From contig NZ_CP070351.1 of assembly GCF_016919385.1 (NCBI RefSeq), positions 3,286,001-3,350,000 of the forward strand: a stretch of DNA of 64,000 nt, in the 5' to 3' direction. Under the pieces are notes generated by a model. That model was not told the origin of the DNA and made no database searches. It worked only from the letters and a program-made list of their open reading frames with translations. The position numbers were made by a program, and so were the translations under genes. The DNA comes from Gordonia sp. PDNC005. GTDB taxonomy: Bacteria; Actinomycetota; Actinomycetes; Mycobacteriales; Mycobacteriaceae. Below, in pieces: positions 25,314 to 33,822 of this stretch (within the stretch, counting starts at the first letter, position 1; the number at the start of each line of letters is the position of its first letter).

Positions 25314-25427
25314 TCAGGCGGACGGAGTCTGGCTTCCGCCGTTCTCGTTCGAGCCGGCCTGGTTCAGAAGCGCGTTGAGCGTCTTCATCAGATCGTTGAT
25401 GCCGGAAATATCGGGGATGTTGCCCAT
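25314..25427 (-). CDS. 37-residue hypothetical peptide
   Basis: The short gene starts at ATG 25427 with AAAGG eight bases upstream and is followed by a perfect GC hairpin (25258-25282). The peptide has an amphipathic helix-like core (INDLMKTLNALLNQAG, about residues 10-25) and a flexible Ser/Asn/Gly/Thr tail (SNENGGSQTPSA). It has no signal peptide. The size and style resemble the very small cell-wall porin-type peptides of Corynebacteriales (PorA/PorH), some of which are O-mycoloylated on Ser, and a mycolyltransferase gene lies two genes downstream. That relation is a guess; what is seen is a small ORF with start signals and a hairpin. Confidence 0.5.
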   Translation of the reverse strand: MGNIPDISGINDLMKTLNALLNQAGSNENGGSQTPSA

Positions 25428-25760
25428 GATGGAGGCCTTTCGCGGGGTGTGGATTAACAATTGAGACCCGGACTCGTGAGTGCACGCACACGGCATGCGC
25501 GACGTGACCGCGCTCTCATGTCGCAGTCAATCAGTCGATCAGATGAACCACTAATTGAGTTATCCAATCGTTACTGAATGGCCACTCAGTGCCACCAGGC
25601 ATAAGCGTCCAATCCGGCGTAAGTGCGCACCCCAACGCCGCCTTTTCAACCAATCGGACGACACTTTCATCCCATGATCGGACTACTCGTCGGCACCGAA
25701 ACCACTAGTGGGGCACTACGAGACGACGTCAGAACCACTCGACCGCTCATCGGAGACGAC
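25428..25760. other. Non-coding stretch, slightly AT-richer
   Basis: No gene is supported between the 37-codon gene and the fadA6 terminator. The stretch is less GC-rich than its surroundings, holds a short perfect palindrome CCACTAGTGG at 25702-25711, and presumably contains the promoter of the small gene. I see no convincing promoter boxes. Confidence 0.5.
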
Positions 25761-25791
25761 AACAGCCCGGGCAGCATGTGCCCGGGCTGTT
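25761..25791. terminator. Terminator after fadA6
   Basis: AACAGCCCGGGCA at 25761-25773 pairs perfectly with TGCCCGGGCTGTT at 25779-25791 around a 5-base loop, 30 bp past the fadA6 stop. Confidence 0.8.
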
Positions 25792-25820
25792 GGTGAAGGT
25801 CGAATCTGTGCCAGCCGAGA

Positions 25821-26978
25821 TCAGCCGAGTCGTTCGATGATCGTGACGTTGGCGGTTCCGCCACCCTCACACATCGTCTGAAGTCCATAGCGTCCGCCGG
25901 TGCGCTCGAGTTCGTTGAGGAGCGTTGCGAACAGCTTGGCACCGGTTGCGCCGAGGGGATGCCCCAGAGCGATGCCGCCGCCGTTCGGGTTGACGCGGGC
26001 CGGGTCGGCGCCCGTCTCCTTGAGCCATGCGAGAACAACCGGAGCGAACGCCTCATTGATCTCCACGACATCGATGTCGTCGATGCTCATGCCGGTCTTC
26101 TCCAGCGCCCACTTCGTCGCCGGAATCGGAGCCGACAGCATCATCACCGGGTCGTCACCGCGGACCGACATGTGATGGATGCGGGCGCGCGGCGTGAGGC
26201 CGTACTCCTTCAGTGCCTTCTCCGACACCACCAGGGTCGCCGACGACCCGTCGCAGATCTGCGAGGCCACAGCGGCGGTCAGATCGGAGCCCTCGGCGAG
26301 GACATTGAGTGACGCCATCTTCTCCAGCGACGTCTCGCGCGGGCACTCGTCGACGACGCAGTCTCCAAGCGGGACGTACTCTCCCGAGAAACGGCCCGCG
26401 GCGATCGCGGCGCGGGCGCGCTCGTGGCTCTGCAGTGCCCATGCCTCCATGTCGCCCCGGCTGATGTCCCACTTCTTGGCCATCATGTCGGCACCGACGA
26501 ACTGGCTGATCTCGGCATCGCCGAAGCGCTCGACCCAGCCCTTCGACTCGGCGGTGGGCGTGGTGAATCCGAGTTCCTGGCCTGCAATCATCGCCTGGCT
26601 GATCGGGATGGCGCTCATGTTCTGAACGCCGCCCGCGAGGACGACGTCCTGCGTGCCGCTCATCACTGCCTGAGCGGCGAAGTGGATCGCCTGCTGGCTT
26701 GAGCCGCACTGGCGGTCGACGGTGGTGCCGGGAACGCCGAGCGGCATGCCCGCGGTGAGCCATGCGGTACGGGCGATGTTGCCCGCCTGCGGGCCGATGG
26801 TGTCGACGCAGCCGAAGATCACGTCGTCGACGATCTCCGGGTCGATCCCGGTACGCTCGACGATCGCCGAGATCACGTGTGCGCCGAGGTCGGCGGGGTG
26901 GACCGAGGCAAGTGAACCGCCGCGCTTGCCGACCGGAGTGCGGACGGCGTCGACGATGTAGGCCTGAGGTGCGGTCAT
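25821..26978 (-). CDS. fadA6: FadA6, thiolase of the HIP (steroid ring C/D) pathway
   Basis: This 385-residue thiolase has the nucleophilic Cys91 in DRQCGSSQQA, His340 in GIALGHPLGATGA and the acid/base Cys370 in TMCEGGG. FadA6 cleaves a beta-ketoacyl-CoA made after IpdAB ring opening. Assignment as FadA6 rather than a general acetyl-CoA acetyltransferase rests on its place 16 bp after ipdF and fadE30, divergent from fadD3, as in M. tuberculosis and Rhodococcus. ATG 26978. It is the last gene of the operon and is followed by a strong terminator. Control is probably by KstR2 from the box near 29110. Confidence 0.87.
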   Translation of the reverse strand: MTAPQAYIVDAVRTPVGKRGGSLASVHPADLGAHVISAIVERTGIDPEIVDDVIFGCVDTIGPQAGNIARTAWLTAGMPLGVPGTTVDRQCGSSQQAIHFAAQAVMSGTQDVVLAGGVQNMSAIPISQAMIAGQELGFTTPTAESKGWVERFGDAEISQFVGADMMAKKWDISRGDMEAWALQSHERARAAIAAGRFSGEYVPLGDCVVDECPRETSLEKMASLNVLAEGSDLTAAVASQICDGSSATLVVSEKALKEYGLTPRARIHHMSVRGDDPVMMLSAPIPATKWALEKTGMSIDDIDVVEINEAFAPVVLAWLKETGADPARVNPNGGGIALGHPLGATGAKLFATLLNELERTGGRYGLQTMCEGGGTANVTIIERLG

Positions 26979-26994
26979 GATGGTTGACTCCTTG

Positions 26995-27828
26995 CTATGC
27001 GCGCTGGCTGGAGATCGACACGATCTCGCCGGTGAGGTAGGTGGTGTAGTCGCTGGCGAGCATCGCGATGGTGGCGGCGATCTCCCACACTTCTGCGGCC
27101 CGGCCGTACGCCTCGCGGGAGGCGAGCTCGTCGAGCAGGTCGTCGCTCGTCACCTTCGCGAGAAACGGATGACGGGCGATCGACGGTGCGACGGCGTTGA
27201 TGCGGACGCCGTAGTCGGCGGCCTCGACCGCGGAGCAACGGGTGAGCGCCATGACGCCCGCCTTGGCTGCCGCGTAGTGCGCCTGGCCCCGCTGTGCGCG
27301 CCAGCCGAGAACGGATGCGTTGTTGACCAGGATGCCGCCGTGGCCGGCGTCCCGGAAGTAGCGAAGAGCGGCACGAGTGGCGCGGAACGTGCTGGTCAGC
27401 GTGATGTCGACGACGCGATCCCACTGCTCGTCGGTCATGTCGGCGACCGGGGTCTCCCCGCCGAGTCCGGCGTTGTTGACCAGGACGTCGATGCGTCCGA
27501 GCTTCTGCGCCGAAGCGGTGATCAACGCGTCGACCTGTTCGGTGGACGACACATCGCAGACGTGGGAGGTGACACGCTCGGCGCCGAACTCTGCGGCGAG
27601 CTTATCGACCGTCTCGCCGAGGCGACGCTCATGAAAGTCGGATACGAGGACGTCGCCGCCTTCGAGGAGCACACGGCGGGCGGTGGCGAAGCCGATGCCG
27701 GTTCCGGCGGCGGCGGTGACCACGACCTTCTTGCCTTTGAGCAGGTCGTGGCCTGCGATCTCCTCGGGCGGGGTGGCGAGTGGGGAAACAGGCTGGTGCG
27801 AGGAATCGAGGGGGGATGTGGTGCTCAT
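26995..27828 (-). CDS. ipdF: IpdF-type short-chain dehydrogenase of HIP catabolism
   Basis: This 277-residue SDR has an N-terminal NAD-binding motif (VVVTAAAGTGIGFATA, about residues 37-52), NNAG in LVNNAGLGG, the catalytic Ser in NNASVLG and the YxxxK pair in AHYAAAKAG. An extension of about 30 residues precedes the Rossmann fold, as in the steroid-cluster relatives. In HIP degradation IpdF oxidises or reduces the hydroxyl of 5-OH-HIP-type CoA esters. ATG 27828 overlaps the fadE30 stop (ATGA). The order fadE30-ipdF-fadA6 matches known KstR2 regulons. Confidence 0.85.
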   Translation of the reverse strand: MSTTSPLDSSHQPVSPLATPPEEIAGHDLLKGKKVVVTAAAGTGIGFATARRVLLEGGDVLVSDFHERRLGETVDKLAAEFGAERVTSHVCDVSSTEQVDALITASAQKLGRIDVLVNNAGLGGETPVADMTDEQWDRVVDITLTSTFRATRAALRYFRDAGHGGILVNNASVLGWRAQRGQAHYAAAKAGVMALTRCSAVEAADYGVRINAVAPSIARHPFLAKVTSDDLLDELASREAYGRAAEVWEIAATIAMLASDYTTYLTGEIVSISSQRA

Positions 27829-29087
27829 GGACGTGCCTCTCGGGGAAGGCCGAGGACGCGCTCGGCGATGATGTTCCGCTGTACTTCGTTGGAGCCGCCG
27901 TAGATCGTGTCGGCGCGGGTGAACAGGAGCAGTCGCTGCCACTCGTCGAGTTCGACGTTCTCCGGATCGGAGATGTTGTTGGCTCGCCCCTCCGTGGTGG
28001 CGGGCGGGCCGATCAGCGACGGCGCACCTGCGACGGCGACCGCCAGTTCACCGAGGTCCCGGTGCCAGTTGCCCCACAGCAGCTTGGTGACCGACGCGGC
28101 ACCCGCTTCCGACACGATGTCGCCGGCCAGGGTGCGGCGAGCGTTGGCCTCCATCACCGACAGGCCGACCTTGGCGCGTCGCAGGCGAGCGGCGATCTCG
28201 GGATCGGCCGCCGCACCATTGCGCTCGGCGAGGTCGATCACGTTGTCGAGCTCGCGGTGGAAGCCCACCTGTTGGCCGAGTGTGGACACGCCGCGCTCGA
28301 ACTGCAGGAGACCCATCGCGACCTTCCACCCGTCGCCCGGCTCGCCGACAATGAGGTCGGCGGAGGTCTTTGCATCGTCGAAGAACACTTCGTTGAACTC
28401 CGACGTTCCGGTGATCTGTTGGATCGGCCGGATGGTGACCCCGTCGGCGTCGAGCGGAACGAGCAGGAAGCTCAGACCCTTGTGCCGACTCGAGCCCTTC
28501 TCGGTGCGTGCGATCACAAAGCACCACTGCGACAGGTGAGCCAACGACGTCCAGATCTTCTGGCCGTTGATCACCCACCGGTCGTCGTCGAGCACCGCGG
28601 AGGTCGCCACACCGGCGAGGTCGCTGCCCGCCCCCGGCTCGGAGTAGCCCTGTGCCCACAATTCGGTGACGTCGACGATGTGCGGCAGGAAGCGAGCCTG
28701 CTGTTCGGGCGTGCCGTATTCGATCAGTGTCGGACCGAGAAGTTCCTCACCGAGGTGATTCACCCGCGCGGGGGCGTTGGCCCGCGCATACTCCTGGTGG
28801 AAGATGATCCGCTGTTCGATGGTCGCTCCGCGGCCGCCGTGTTCAACGGGCCATCCGAGGCACGTCCAACCGGACGCGGCGAGGTGACGGTCCCACTCGA
28901 GGCGTTCGGCGAAGAACTCGTGTTCACTGCCAGGTCCGCCGCGTCCGCGCAGCGACGCGAAGTCGCCCACCAGGTTGTCTGAGAGCCAATCGCGCACGGC
29001 CTGCGCGAAGACGGTTGCCGCATCAGGGGTGCGGGCCGCCCATTCGCCGAGGTCGACGGCCCGATCGGCGAGATTGATCGTCGTCAT
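27825..29087 (-). CDS. fadE30: FadE30, acyl-CoA dehydrogenase of HIP catabolism
   Basis: This 420-residue acyl-CoA dehydrogenase has a FAD-contact motif EPGAGSDLAGV near residue 153, KIWTSLAHLSQW near 180 and the C-terminal segment ADTIYGGSNEVQRNIIAERVLGLP. The N-terminal extension before the helical domain is typical of steroid-type FadE proteins. It is first in the operon with ipdF and fadA6 and divergent from fadD3, with a KstR2-like box in the 42-bp gap. FadE30 is reported to desaturate the HIP-CoA side or ring. ATG 29087 has no clear SD, so a short leader is likely. Confidence 0.87.
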   Translation of the reverse strand: MTTINLADRAVDLGEWAARTPDAATVFAQAVRDWLSDNLVGDFASLRGRGGPGSEHEFFAERLEWDRHLAASGWTCLGWPVEHGGRGATIEQRIIFHQEYARANAPARVNHLGEELLGPTLIEYGTPEQQARFLPHIVDVTELWAQGYSEPGAGSDLAGVATSAVLDDDRWVINGQKIWTSLAHLSQWCFVIARTEKGSSRHKGLSFLLVPLDADGVTIRPIQQITGTSEFNEVFFDDAKTSADLIVGEPGDGWKVAMGLLQFERGVSTLGQQVGFHRELDNVIDLAERNGAAADPEIAARLRRAKVGLSVMEANARRTLAGDIVSEAGAASVTKLLWGNWHRDLGELAVAVAGAPSLIGPPATTEGRANNISDPENVELDEWQRLLLFTRADTIYGGSNEVQRNIIAERVLGLPREARP

Positions 29088-29104
29088 GACCGCTAGCTTA
29101 ACCT

Positions 29105-29118
29105 ACCAAGCATTTGCT
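29105..29118. promoter_or_regulatory. KstR2-like operator between fadE30 and fadD3
   Basis: ACCAAGCATTTGCT fits AnCAAGnnCTTGnT with one mismatch (TTTG for CTTG). It lies in the 42-bp divergent region, 12 bases before fadD3, where a single site could repress both operons. Confidence 0.75.
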
Positions 29119-29129
29119 AGGTTTTGTTC

Positions 29130-30674
29130 ATGCTTCCGACTCCGCTGACCACCCCCGCAGCACTCCACCGCGCGGAACAGTTGTGGCCCGACCTTCCAGC
29201 GATCGTCGACGACCAGTGGGCCGAGCCGGTCCGACTCACCTGGAGCCAGTTCGCCGACCAGGTACGACGCTTCGCCGCGGGCCTTATCGACCTCGGCGTT
29301 CAGCACGGCGACCGAGTCGCCGTGTGGGCCCCCAACAGCCACCACTGGCCCATCGCCGCACTCGGCGTCCACTACGCGGGAGCCGTCCTCGTTCCGCTGA
29401 ACACCCGCTACACCGTGACCGAAGCTACGGACATCGTCGACCGATCGGGCGCACGAGTAGTCGTAGCGTCGGGCGTGTTCGCGGGCATCGACCGTCTCAG
29501 CGAAGTGCTCGACTCACCGATCGTGCAGGACCGCACCGTCGTCGGGATCCCCCTCGAGCAGGCCGTCGATCCGGCGACCGGCGCCGTGCCGTGGAACGAC
29601 TTCGTGAACGTCTCCGCGGAGGCAGCGGAGGCCACTCGCGAACGGGCGAACGCCGTCACCGGAGACGACCTGTCGGACATCCTGTTCACCTCCGGCACCA
29701 CCGGTGCGCCGAAGGGTGTGCTCGCCGAGCATCAGCAGACCGTTGCAGGCTCGCATGCCTGGGGCGCTAACGGGCGTCTCACCGAAGCCGACCGGTACCT
29801 GATGGTGAATCCGTACTTCCACACGTTCGGCTATAAGGCCGGCATCCTGCCGTGTGTGTTGTTCGGCGCCGCGATGCTCCCGCTCGCCGTCTACTCTCCC
29901 ACTGAGGCATGCAAGCTCACGGCCGCCGAGTCGGCGACTGTGTTCCCCGGGGCCCCGACGATCTTCCAGACGATCCTCGACGACCCCGCACGCGGCGACT
30001 ACGACCTGTCGAGCCTGCGGCTGATCGTCACCGGCGCCACGATCGTCCCCGTCGTCCTGATCGAACGTCTGCAGTCCGAGCTCGGGGTCGAAACCGTCGT
30101 CACCGCCTACGGTCAGACCGAGACGAGCGGCTTCATCACCACCTGCAGGCCGGACGACGACGCGGTGACCGTCGCGACGACCTGCGGTCGGGCCTTCGAC
30201 GGCATGGAGATCATGCTGTCCGACGCAGGCGAGATCCTGGCGCGCGGTGCGATGGTGATGCGTGGCTACCTCGACGACCCGAGGGCGACCGCAGAGACGA
30301 TCGACGCCGACGGCTGGTTGCACACCGGCGACGTCGGCACCATCGACGAACGCGGCAACCTGAAGATCACCGACCGCCTCAAGGACATGTACATCTGCGG
30401 CGGATTCAACGTGTATCCGGCCGAAGTGGAACAGGTCCTTTCCCGCATCGACGGTGTCACCGAGGCCGCCGTCATCGGAGTCCCCGACGAACGGCTCGGC
30501 GAGGTCGGCAAAGCGTTCCTGACCGTGCGCGACGGCGCGAACGTCACCGCCGAACAGGTGACCGCGCACGCGCGCGAGCACCTCGCCAACTTCAAGGTTC
30601 CGCGGTCTGTCGAGTTCGTCGACACATTCCCCCGCAACCCGTCCGGCAAGGTCCTCAAGCGCGAACTGTCGTAG
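29130..30674 (+). CDS. fadD3: FadD3, HIP-CoA ligase
   Basis: This 514-residue adenylate-forming ligase has the P-loop motif TSGTTGAPKG at 187-196, the A5 motif VVTAYGQTETSG, TGDVGTIDERGNLKITDR near 405 and the C-terminal catalytic lysine in NPSGKVLKREL. FadD3 activates HIP (3aa-H-4a(3'-propanoate)-7ab-methylhexahydro-1,5-indanedione) with CoA, the entry step for ring C/D breakdown. Identity rests on divergent pairing with fadE30-ipdF-fadA6 plus a KstR2-like box. ATG 29130 is preferred to the TTG six bases earlier. A hairpin overlaps the stop. Confidence 0.87.
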   Translation: MLPTPLTTPAALHRAEQLWPDLPAIVDDQWAEPVRLTWSQFADQVRRFAAGLIDLGVQHGDRVAVWAPNSHHWPIAALGVHYAGAVLVPLNTRYTVTEATDIVDRSGARVVVASGVFAGIDRLSEVLDSPIVQDRTVVGIPLEQAVDPATGAVPWNDFVNVSAEAAEATRERANAVTGDDLSDILFTSGTTGAPKGVLAEHQQTVAGSHAWGANGRLTEADRYLMVNPYFHTFGYKAGILPCVLFGAAMLPLAVYSPTEACKLTAAESATVFPGAPTIFQTILDDPARGDYDLSSLRLIVTGATIVPVVLIERLQSELGVETVVTAYGQTETSGFITTCRPDDDAVTVATTCGRAFDGMEIMLSDAGEILARGAMVMRGYLDDPRATAETIDADGWLHTGDVGTIDERGNLKITDRLKDMYICGGFNVYPAEVEQVLSRIDGVTEAAVIGVPDERLGEVGKAFLTVRDGANVTAEQVTAHAREHLANFKVPRSVEFVDTFPRNPSGKVLKRELS

Positions 30675-30709
30675 GCGACCGCTCAGGTCGTCTCGACCAC
30701 CCGTCGCCT
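30673..30709. terminator. Hairpin between convergent fadD3 and acyl-CoA ligase
   Basis: AGGCGAC at 30673-30679 pairs with GTCGCCT at 30703-30709, and an inner GGTCG/CGACC stem lies at 30686-30698. It begins within the fadD3 stop codon and ends 10 bp before the stop of the convergent gene. Confidence 0.5.
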
Positions 30710-30718
30710 GACTGCGGG

Positions 30719-32272
30719 TCAAGCACCTTCGCGACGCAGGACGAAACGCTGCACCTTGCCACTCGGGGTCTTCGGCAACGACTCCACGAAGTGGACGGTA
30801 CGCGGGTACGCATGCTTCGAGTACTCGTCGCGCACCAGGTGCTTCAACTCCGTGGCGAGATCGTCACTTGCAGTGAAACCGGTGTTCAGGACAGCGAACG
30901 CTTCCACCACCTCACCGCGAATGCCTTCGGGGTCGGGTCGCCCGACGACGGCGACCTCGGCGATCGACGGGTGCACTGCCATCACGCTCTCCACGTCGAA
31001 CGGTCCGATGCGATAGCCGGCGGCGAGGATCACGTCGTCGTCGCGCGCGGTGAAGGAGAAGTACCCCTCGTCGTCGACCTTCCCCGTGTCGGCCGAGAGG
31101 TACCACGCGCCGTCTTCGGTGAACCGCTCGGCCGTCTTCTCCGGCGCGGCGTCGTAGCCGGTGTACCAGAGGAGCGGACTGCCCTTCACGTCGAGCGCGA
31201 TCTGACCGTCGACGATGCCCGCCGCGTACCCGGGCATCACCTGTCCCATCGATCCCGGCTTGAGCGGAAGCGCGACATCGGACTGCCAGTGATTGCCGAT
31301 GACCATCCCCGTCTCCGTCTGGCCGTAGTGGTCACGGACCTCGGTGCCGAGCCGTGTGACCCCGAACTCGACGATGTCGGGAGTCAGCGGCTCGCCGGCC
31401 GACGACGCACGGCGCAGGTGCACTCCTGACATGTCCGCACCCGCGCGCAGCGCCCGGTACATCGTCGGCGCGCCCGCGAAGTTTGTGACGCCGAAGGTCC
31501 TCATGACGGCGACTGTCGAATCCGGCGTGAAACCCGCGTTGAACAGCAGACTCGTCCGAGCGGCGACGAGCGGTCCGAGAATCGCGTAGTAGAGCCCGTA
31601 CGCCCAACCGGGGTCGGCGGCGTTCCAGAAGACGTCGTCGGGCGTCACGTCCAACGAGTAGTGCTGGTACGTCTGGAACGCGGCGAGGGCGCGCAACGGA
31701 ACCGGTACGCCCTTCGGCTTGCCGGTGGTGCCGCTCGTGTAGAGCTGCACGAGAATGCCGTCGCCGCCGATCGCAGCGTCGTCGGAGAATGGCTCCGCAC
31801 CGACCGACTCGGCAGCCAGATCGTCGACATCGAGTACCGTGACGGCCTCGATCGGATCGACCTTGTCTCGCTGTGACGCGTCCGTGATGACGACCTTCGC
31901 AGACGCCCCCTCCACCCGGAGCAGGATCGCACCTGTCGCGAAAGCGGTGAACAGCGGCACGTGGACGGCACCGATCCGCCACAGTGCCATCAGCGCGACG
32001 ATCAGCTCACGCCGCTTGCCGAGGAGGACCGGGACCCGATCGCCGCGCTGTACACCTTTGGCGACCAGTACCGTGGCCATCGCACGCGACTCGTCGGTCA
32101 GTTGGCCGTGTGTGAACGGCGTCGACGTCAGATCCGGTTCGACCAACGTGAACGCGACGGCGTCACGGTCGTACCGATCGCAGAGCAGGTACGCGGCGCT
32201 CGCGGTCGGCGCGCTGTACTCGTCGAGCCACTGATGAACCTGTTGCTCGGCCGCCTGGCGTCCATCGGTCAT
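30719..32272 (-). CDS. AMP-dependent acyl-CoA synthetase (acetyl-CoA-synthetase-like)
   Basis: This 517-residue adenylate-forming ligase has the P-loop YTSGTTGKPKGV near residue 180, the motif DHYGQTETGM, YLSADTGKVDDEGYFSFTARDDDVILAAGYRIGP in the hinge region and the catalytic lysine in TPSGKVQRFVLR. The hinge GYRIGP pattern resembles medium- or short-chain acyl-CoA synthetases of the ACSM/acetyl-CoA synthetase side rather than FadD3. ATG 32272 has GGAG upstream. It is divergent from a GAF-LuxR regulator. The acid substrate is unknown. Confidence 0.82.
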   Translation of the reverse strand: MTDGRQAAEQQVHQWLDEYSAPTASAAYLLCDRYDRDAVAFTLVEPDLTSTPFTHGQLTDESRAMATVLVAKGVQRGDRVPVLLGKRRELIVALMALWRIGAVHVPLFTAFATGAILLRVEGASAKVVITDASQRDKVDPIEAVTVLDVDDLAAESVGAEPFSDDAAIGGDGILVQLYTSGTTGKPKGVPVPLRALAAFQTYQHYSLDVTPDDVFWNAADPGWAYGLYYAILGPLVAARTSLLFNAGFTPDSTVAVMRTFGVTNFAGAPTMYRALRAGADMSGVHLRRASSAGEPLTPDIVEFGVTRLGTEVRDHYGQTETGMVIGNHWQSDVALPLKPGSMGQVMPGYAAGIVDGQIALDVKGSPLLWYTGYDAAPEKTAERFTEDGAWYLSADTGKVDDEGYFSFTARDDDVILAAGYRIGPFDVESVMAVHPSIAEVAVVGRPDPEGIRGEVVEAFAVLNTGFTASDDLATELKHLVRDEYSKHAYPRTVHFVESLPKTPSGKVQRFVLRREGA

Positions 32273-32313
32273 GTCTTGCACTCCATCGTCGTCGTGTGGT
32301 CGCGGATGGAACA

Positions 32314-33183
32314 ATGATGTGTGTGACCCCCGCCACCGACAACCCTCCGAAGAGGGGTAGGCCATCGGACGAGCTCGCTCGCCGTTTGCGTATGCCGTTG
32401 GAACGCCTTCGACTCCGCACCGGCGCGGGTCTGGCGTTCGCGGGCCGAGTGCTGCCGGGAACCGCCGACCACATCGAGCTGTTCGCGTTCGACGGCGACG
32501 TCGTCGGACCGTTGCGCGGCGCCAATCTCTACCCCGGCCACGGGCTCGGCGGTCGTGTGATCGGCCGCAGGCGGGCGGCCGCTGTGCACGACTACATACG
32601 GTCGCCGCTCATCACCCACACCTACGACGAGATCATCCGCGCCGAGAATCTGCGGGCGATGGTCGCCGCACCGATCATCGTGGGCCGCAAGCACATCGGC
32701 GTTCTCTACGCTGCCCGGCGCAATTCGCTCGATCAGCTCGGCGTCTCGTTGGACGCCGTCGCCGACGAGGCTCGAGGCGTGGAGCAGCAACTCGCGGTGG
32801 CCGACGTGCTCGCCACCCTCCGCACGGACGACGAAGAACGCGATCTCGCCGCATGGCGCGCACAGATCCAGGACTCGCATGCTCGCCTGCGCGCCCTCGC
32901 CGACACCACGTCCGACGCGGCGCTCCGCGATCAGATGCTCGACATCGCCGACGGACTCGCTCACGAGTCCCCCTTCGACGAACCGTCCGTCCATCTGACT
33001 GTCCGCGAGCAAGATGTGCTCGGCCTGCTAGCCGCGGGCCTGTCGAACGCGACCATCGCCGACCGCCTCGGCATCGGCGTGTACACGGTGAAAGACCACG
33101 TCAAAAGACTGCTGGTGAAACTCGATGCGTCAACTCGCTTCGAAGCCGTCGTCAACGCCCGCCGAGTCCGCCTCCTCCCCTGA
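32314..33183 (+). CDS. GAF-LuxR transcriptional regulator
   Basis: This 289-residue regulator has a GAF-like sensor domain at about residues 30-150 (RTGAGLAFAGRVLP ... VAAPIIVGRKHIGVLYAAR) and a short coiled linker. The C-terminal LuxR helix-turn-helix lies at about 228-280 (LTVREQDVLGLLAAGLSNATIADRLGI, then TVKDHVKRLLVKL). The start is ATG 32314 or 32317, with GGATGGA upstream. It is divergent from the acyl-CoA synthetase gene with 41 bp between starts, so it is its probable activator, perhaps sensing an acid or CoA ester. GAF-LuxR regulators often act without phosphorylation. Confidence 0.82.
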   Translation: MMCVTPATDNPPKRGRPSDELARRLRMPLERLRLRTGAGLAFAGRVLPGTADHIELFAFDGDVVGPLRGANLYPGHGLGGRVIGRRRAAAVHDYIRSPLITHTYDEIIRAENLRAMVAAPIIVGRKHIGVLYAARRNSLDQLGVSLDAVADEARGVEQQLAVADVLATLRTDDEERDLAAWRAQIQDSHARLRALADTTSDAALRDQMLDIADGLAHESPFDEPSVHLTVREQDVLGLLAAGLSNATIADRLGIGVYTVKDHVKRLLVKLDASTRFEAVVNARRVRLLP

Positions 33184-33289
33184 CTGAGCCTCCCAAGATC
33201 AATCGAATCATCGGGGTCCGACGACACTGTGCCACCGAACTTCGATGATCCGACCGGTGCCAGGACCACATTCGACCTATCGTCGAAGA

Positions 33290-33805
33290 ATGACTGAGAT
33301 CACCGACCTCGTAGCCCTTTTCGACGACGAATCCGCCAACTTCCGCATCGCCGTCGACGGCGTGAGTGAGGAACAGGCACGCGCTACCCCGACCGTGTCC
33401 GCGTTGAGCATCGGCGGGCTTCTCAAGCACGTCACCCTGACCCACGAGGGGTGGTGGAAGACGATCACCGACGCCGACCCGAACGCCGAGTTCGACATGG
33501 CCGGGGCCGCCCACGCCTATGAACTCACCGACGACGAGACCTTCGCCGAATGGGCCGAGAAGTACGACGCGCAGTACACGAGCACCGTCGCCGCACTGAA
33601 CGCGACATCGGACCTCGATGCATTGATCCCGCTCCCCACCGCGCCCTGGGCGCCGGAGCGCGAATACCGGTCCGTCCGGTGGATCGTCCTGCACATGCTG
33701 CGCGAACTGGCCCATCACGCAGGACACGCGGACATCATCCGCGAGACCCTCGATGGCCAGAGCACCACGATGACCCACGCCCGCAACGCGGGCATGGACG
33801 TGTGA
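33290..33805 (+). CDS. DinB-family (mycothiol-transferase-type) protein
   Basis: This 171-residue four-helix-bundle protein has three metal-binding histidine sites visible as LLKHVTLTHEGWW near residue 45 and LAHHAGHADIIRETL near 145. The DinB/DUF664 fold in actinobacteria includes mycothiol-dependent S-transferases, fitting a mycolic-acid host that makes mycothiol. ATG 33290 begins the conserved first helix. It stands alone and is convergent with lysS across a short hairpin. The electrophile substrate is unknown. Confidence 0.75.
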   Translation: MTEITDLVALFDDESANFRIAVDGVSEEQARATPTVSALSIGGLLKHVTLTHEGWWKTITDADPNAEFDMAGAAHAYELTDDETFAEWAEKYDAQYTSTVAALNATSDLDALIPLPTAPWAPEREYRSVRWIVLHMLRELAHHAGHADIIRETLDGQSTTMTHARNAGMDV

Positions 33806-33822
33806 CTCCGCTGCGGCGGAGT
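33805..33822. terminator. Short terminator hairpin between DinB gene and lysS
   Basis: ACTCCGC at 33805-33811 pairs with GCGGAGT at 33816-33822 around a TGCG loop, touching the stop codons of both convergent genes. Confidence 0.55.

Noticed and set aside
25675..25798. Short plus-strand ORF from ATG 25675
   Set aside because: It runs into the fadA6 terminator hairpin, has no SD, and its codons merely read the hairpin arms.
33245..33289. Upstream start for the DinB-family gene
   Set aside because: The extra residues are Pro/Arg-rich and outside the first family helix; ATG 33290 begins the conserved fold.
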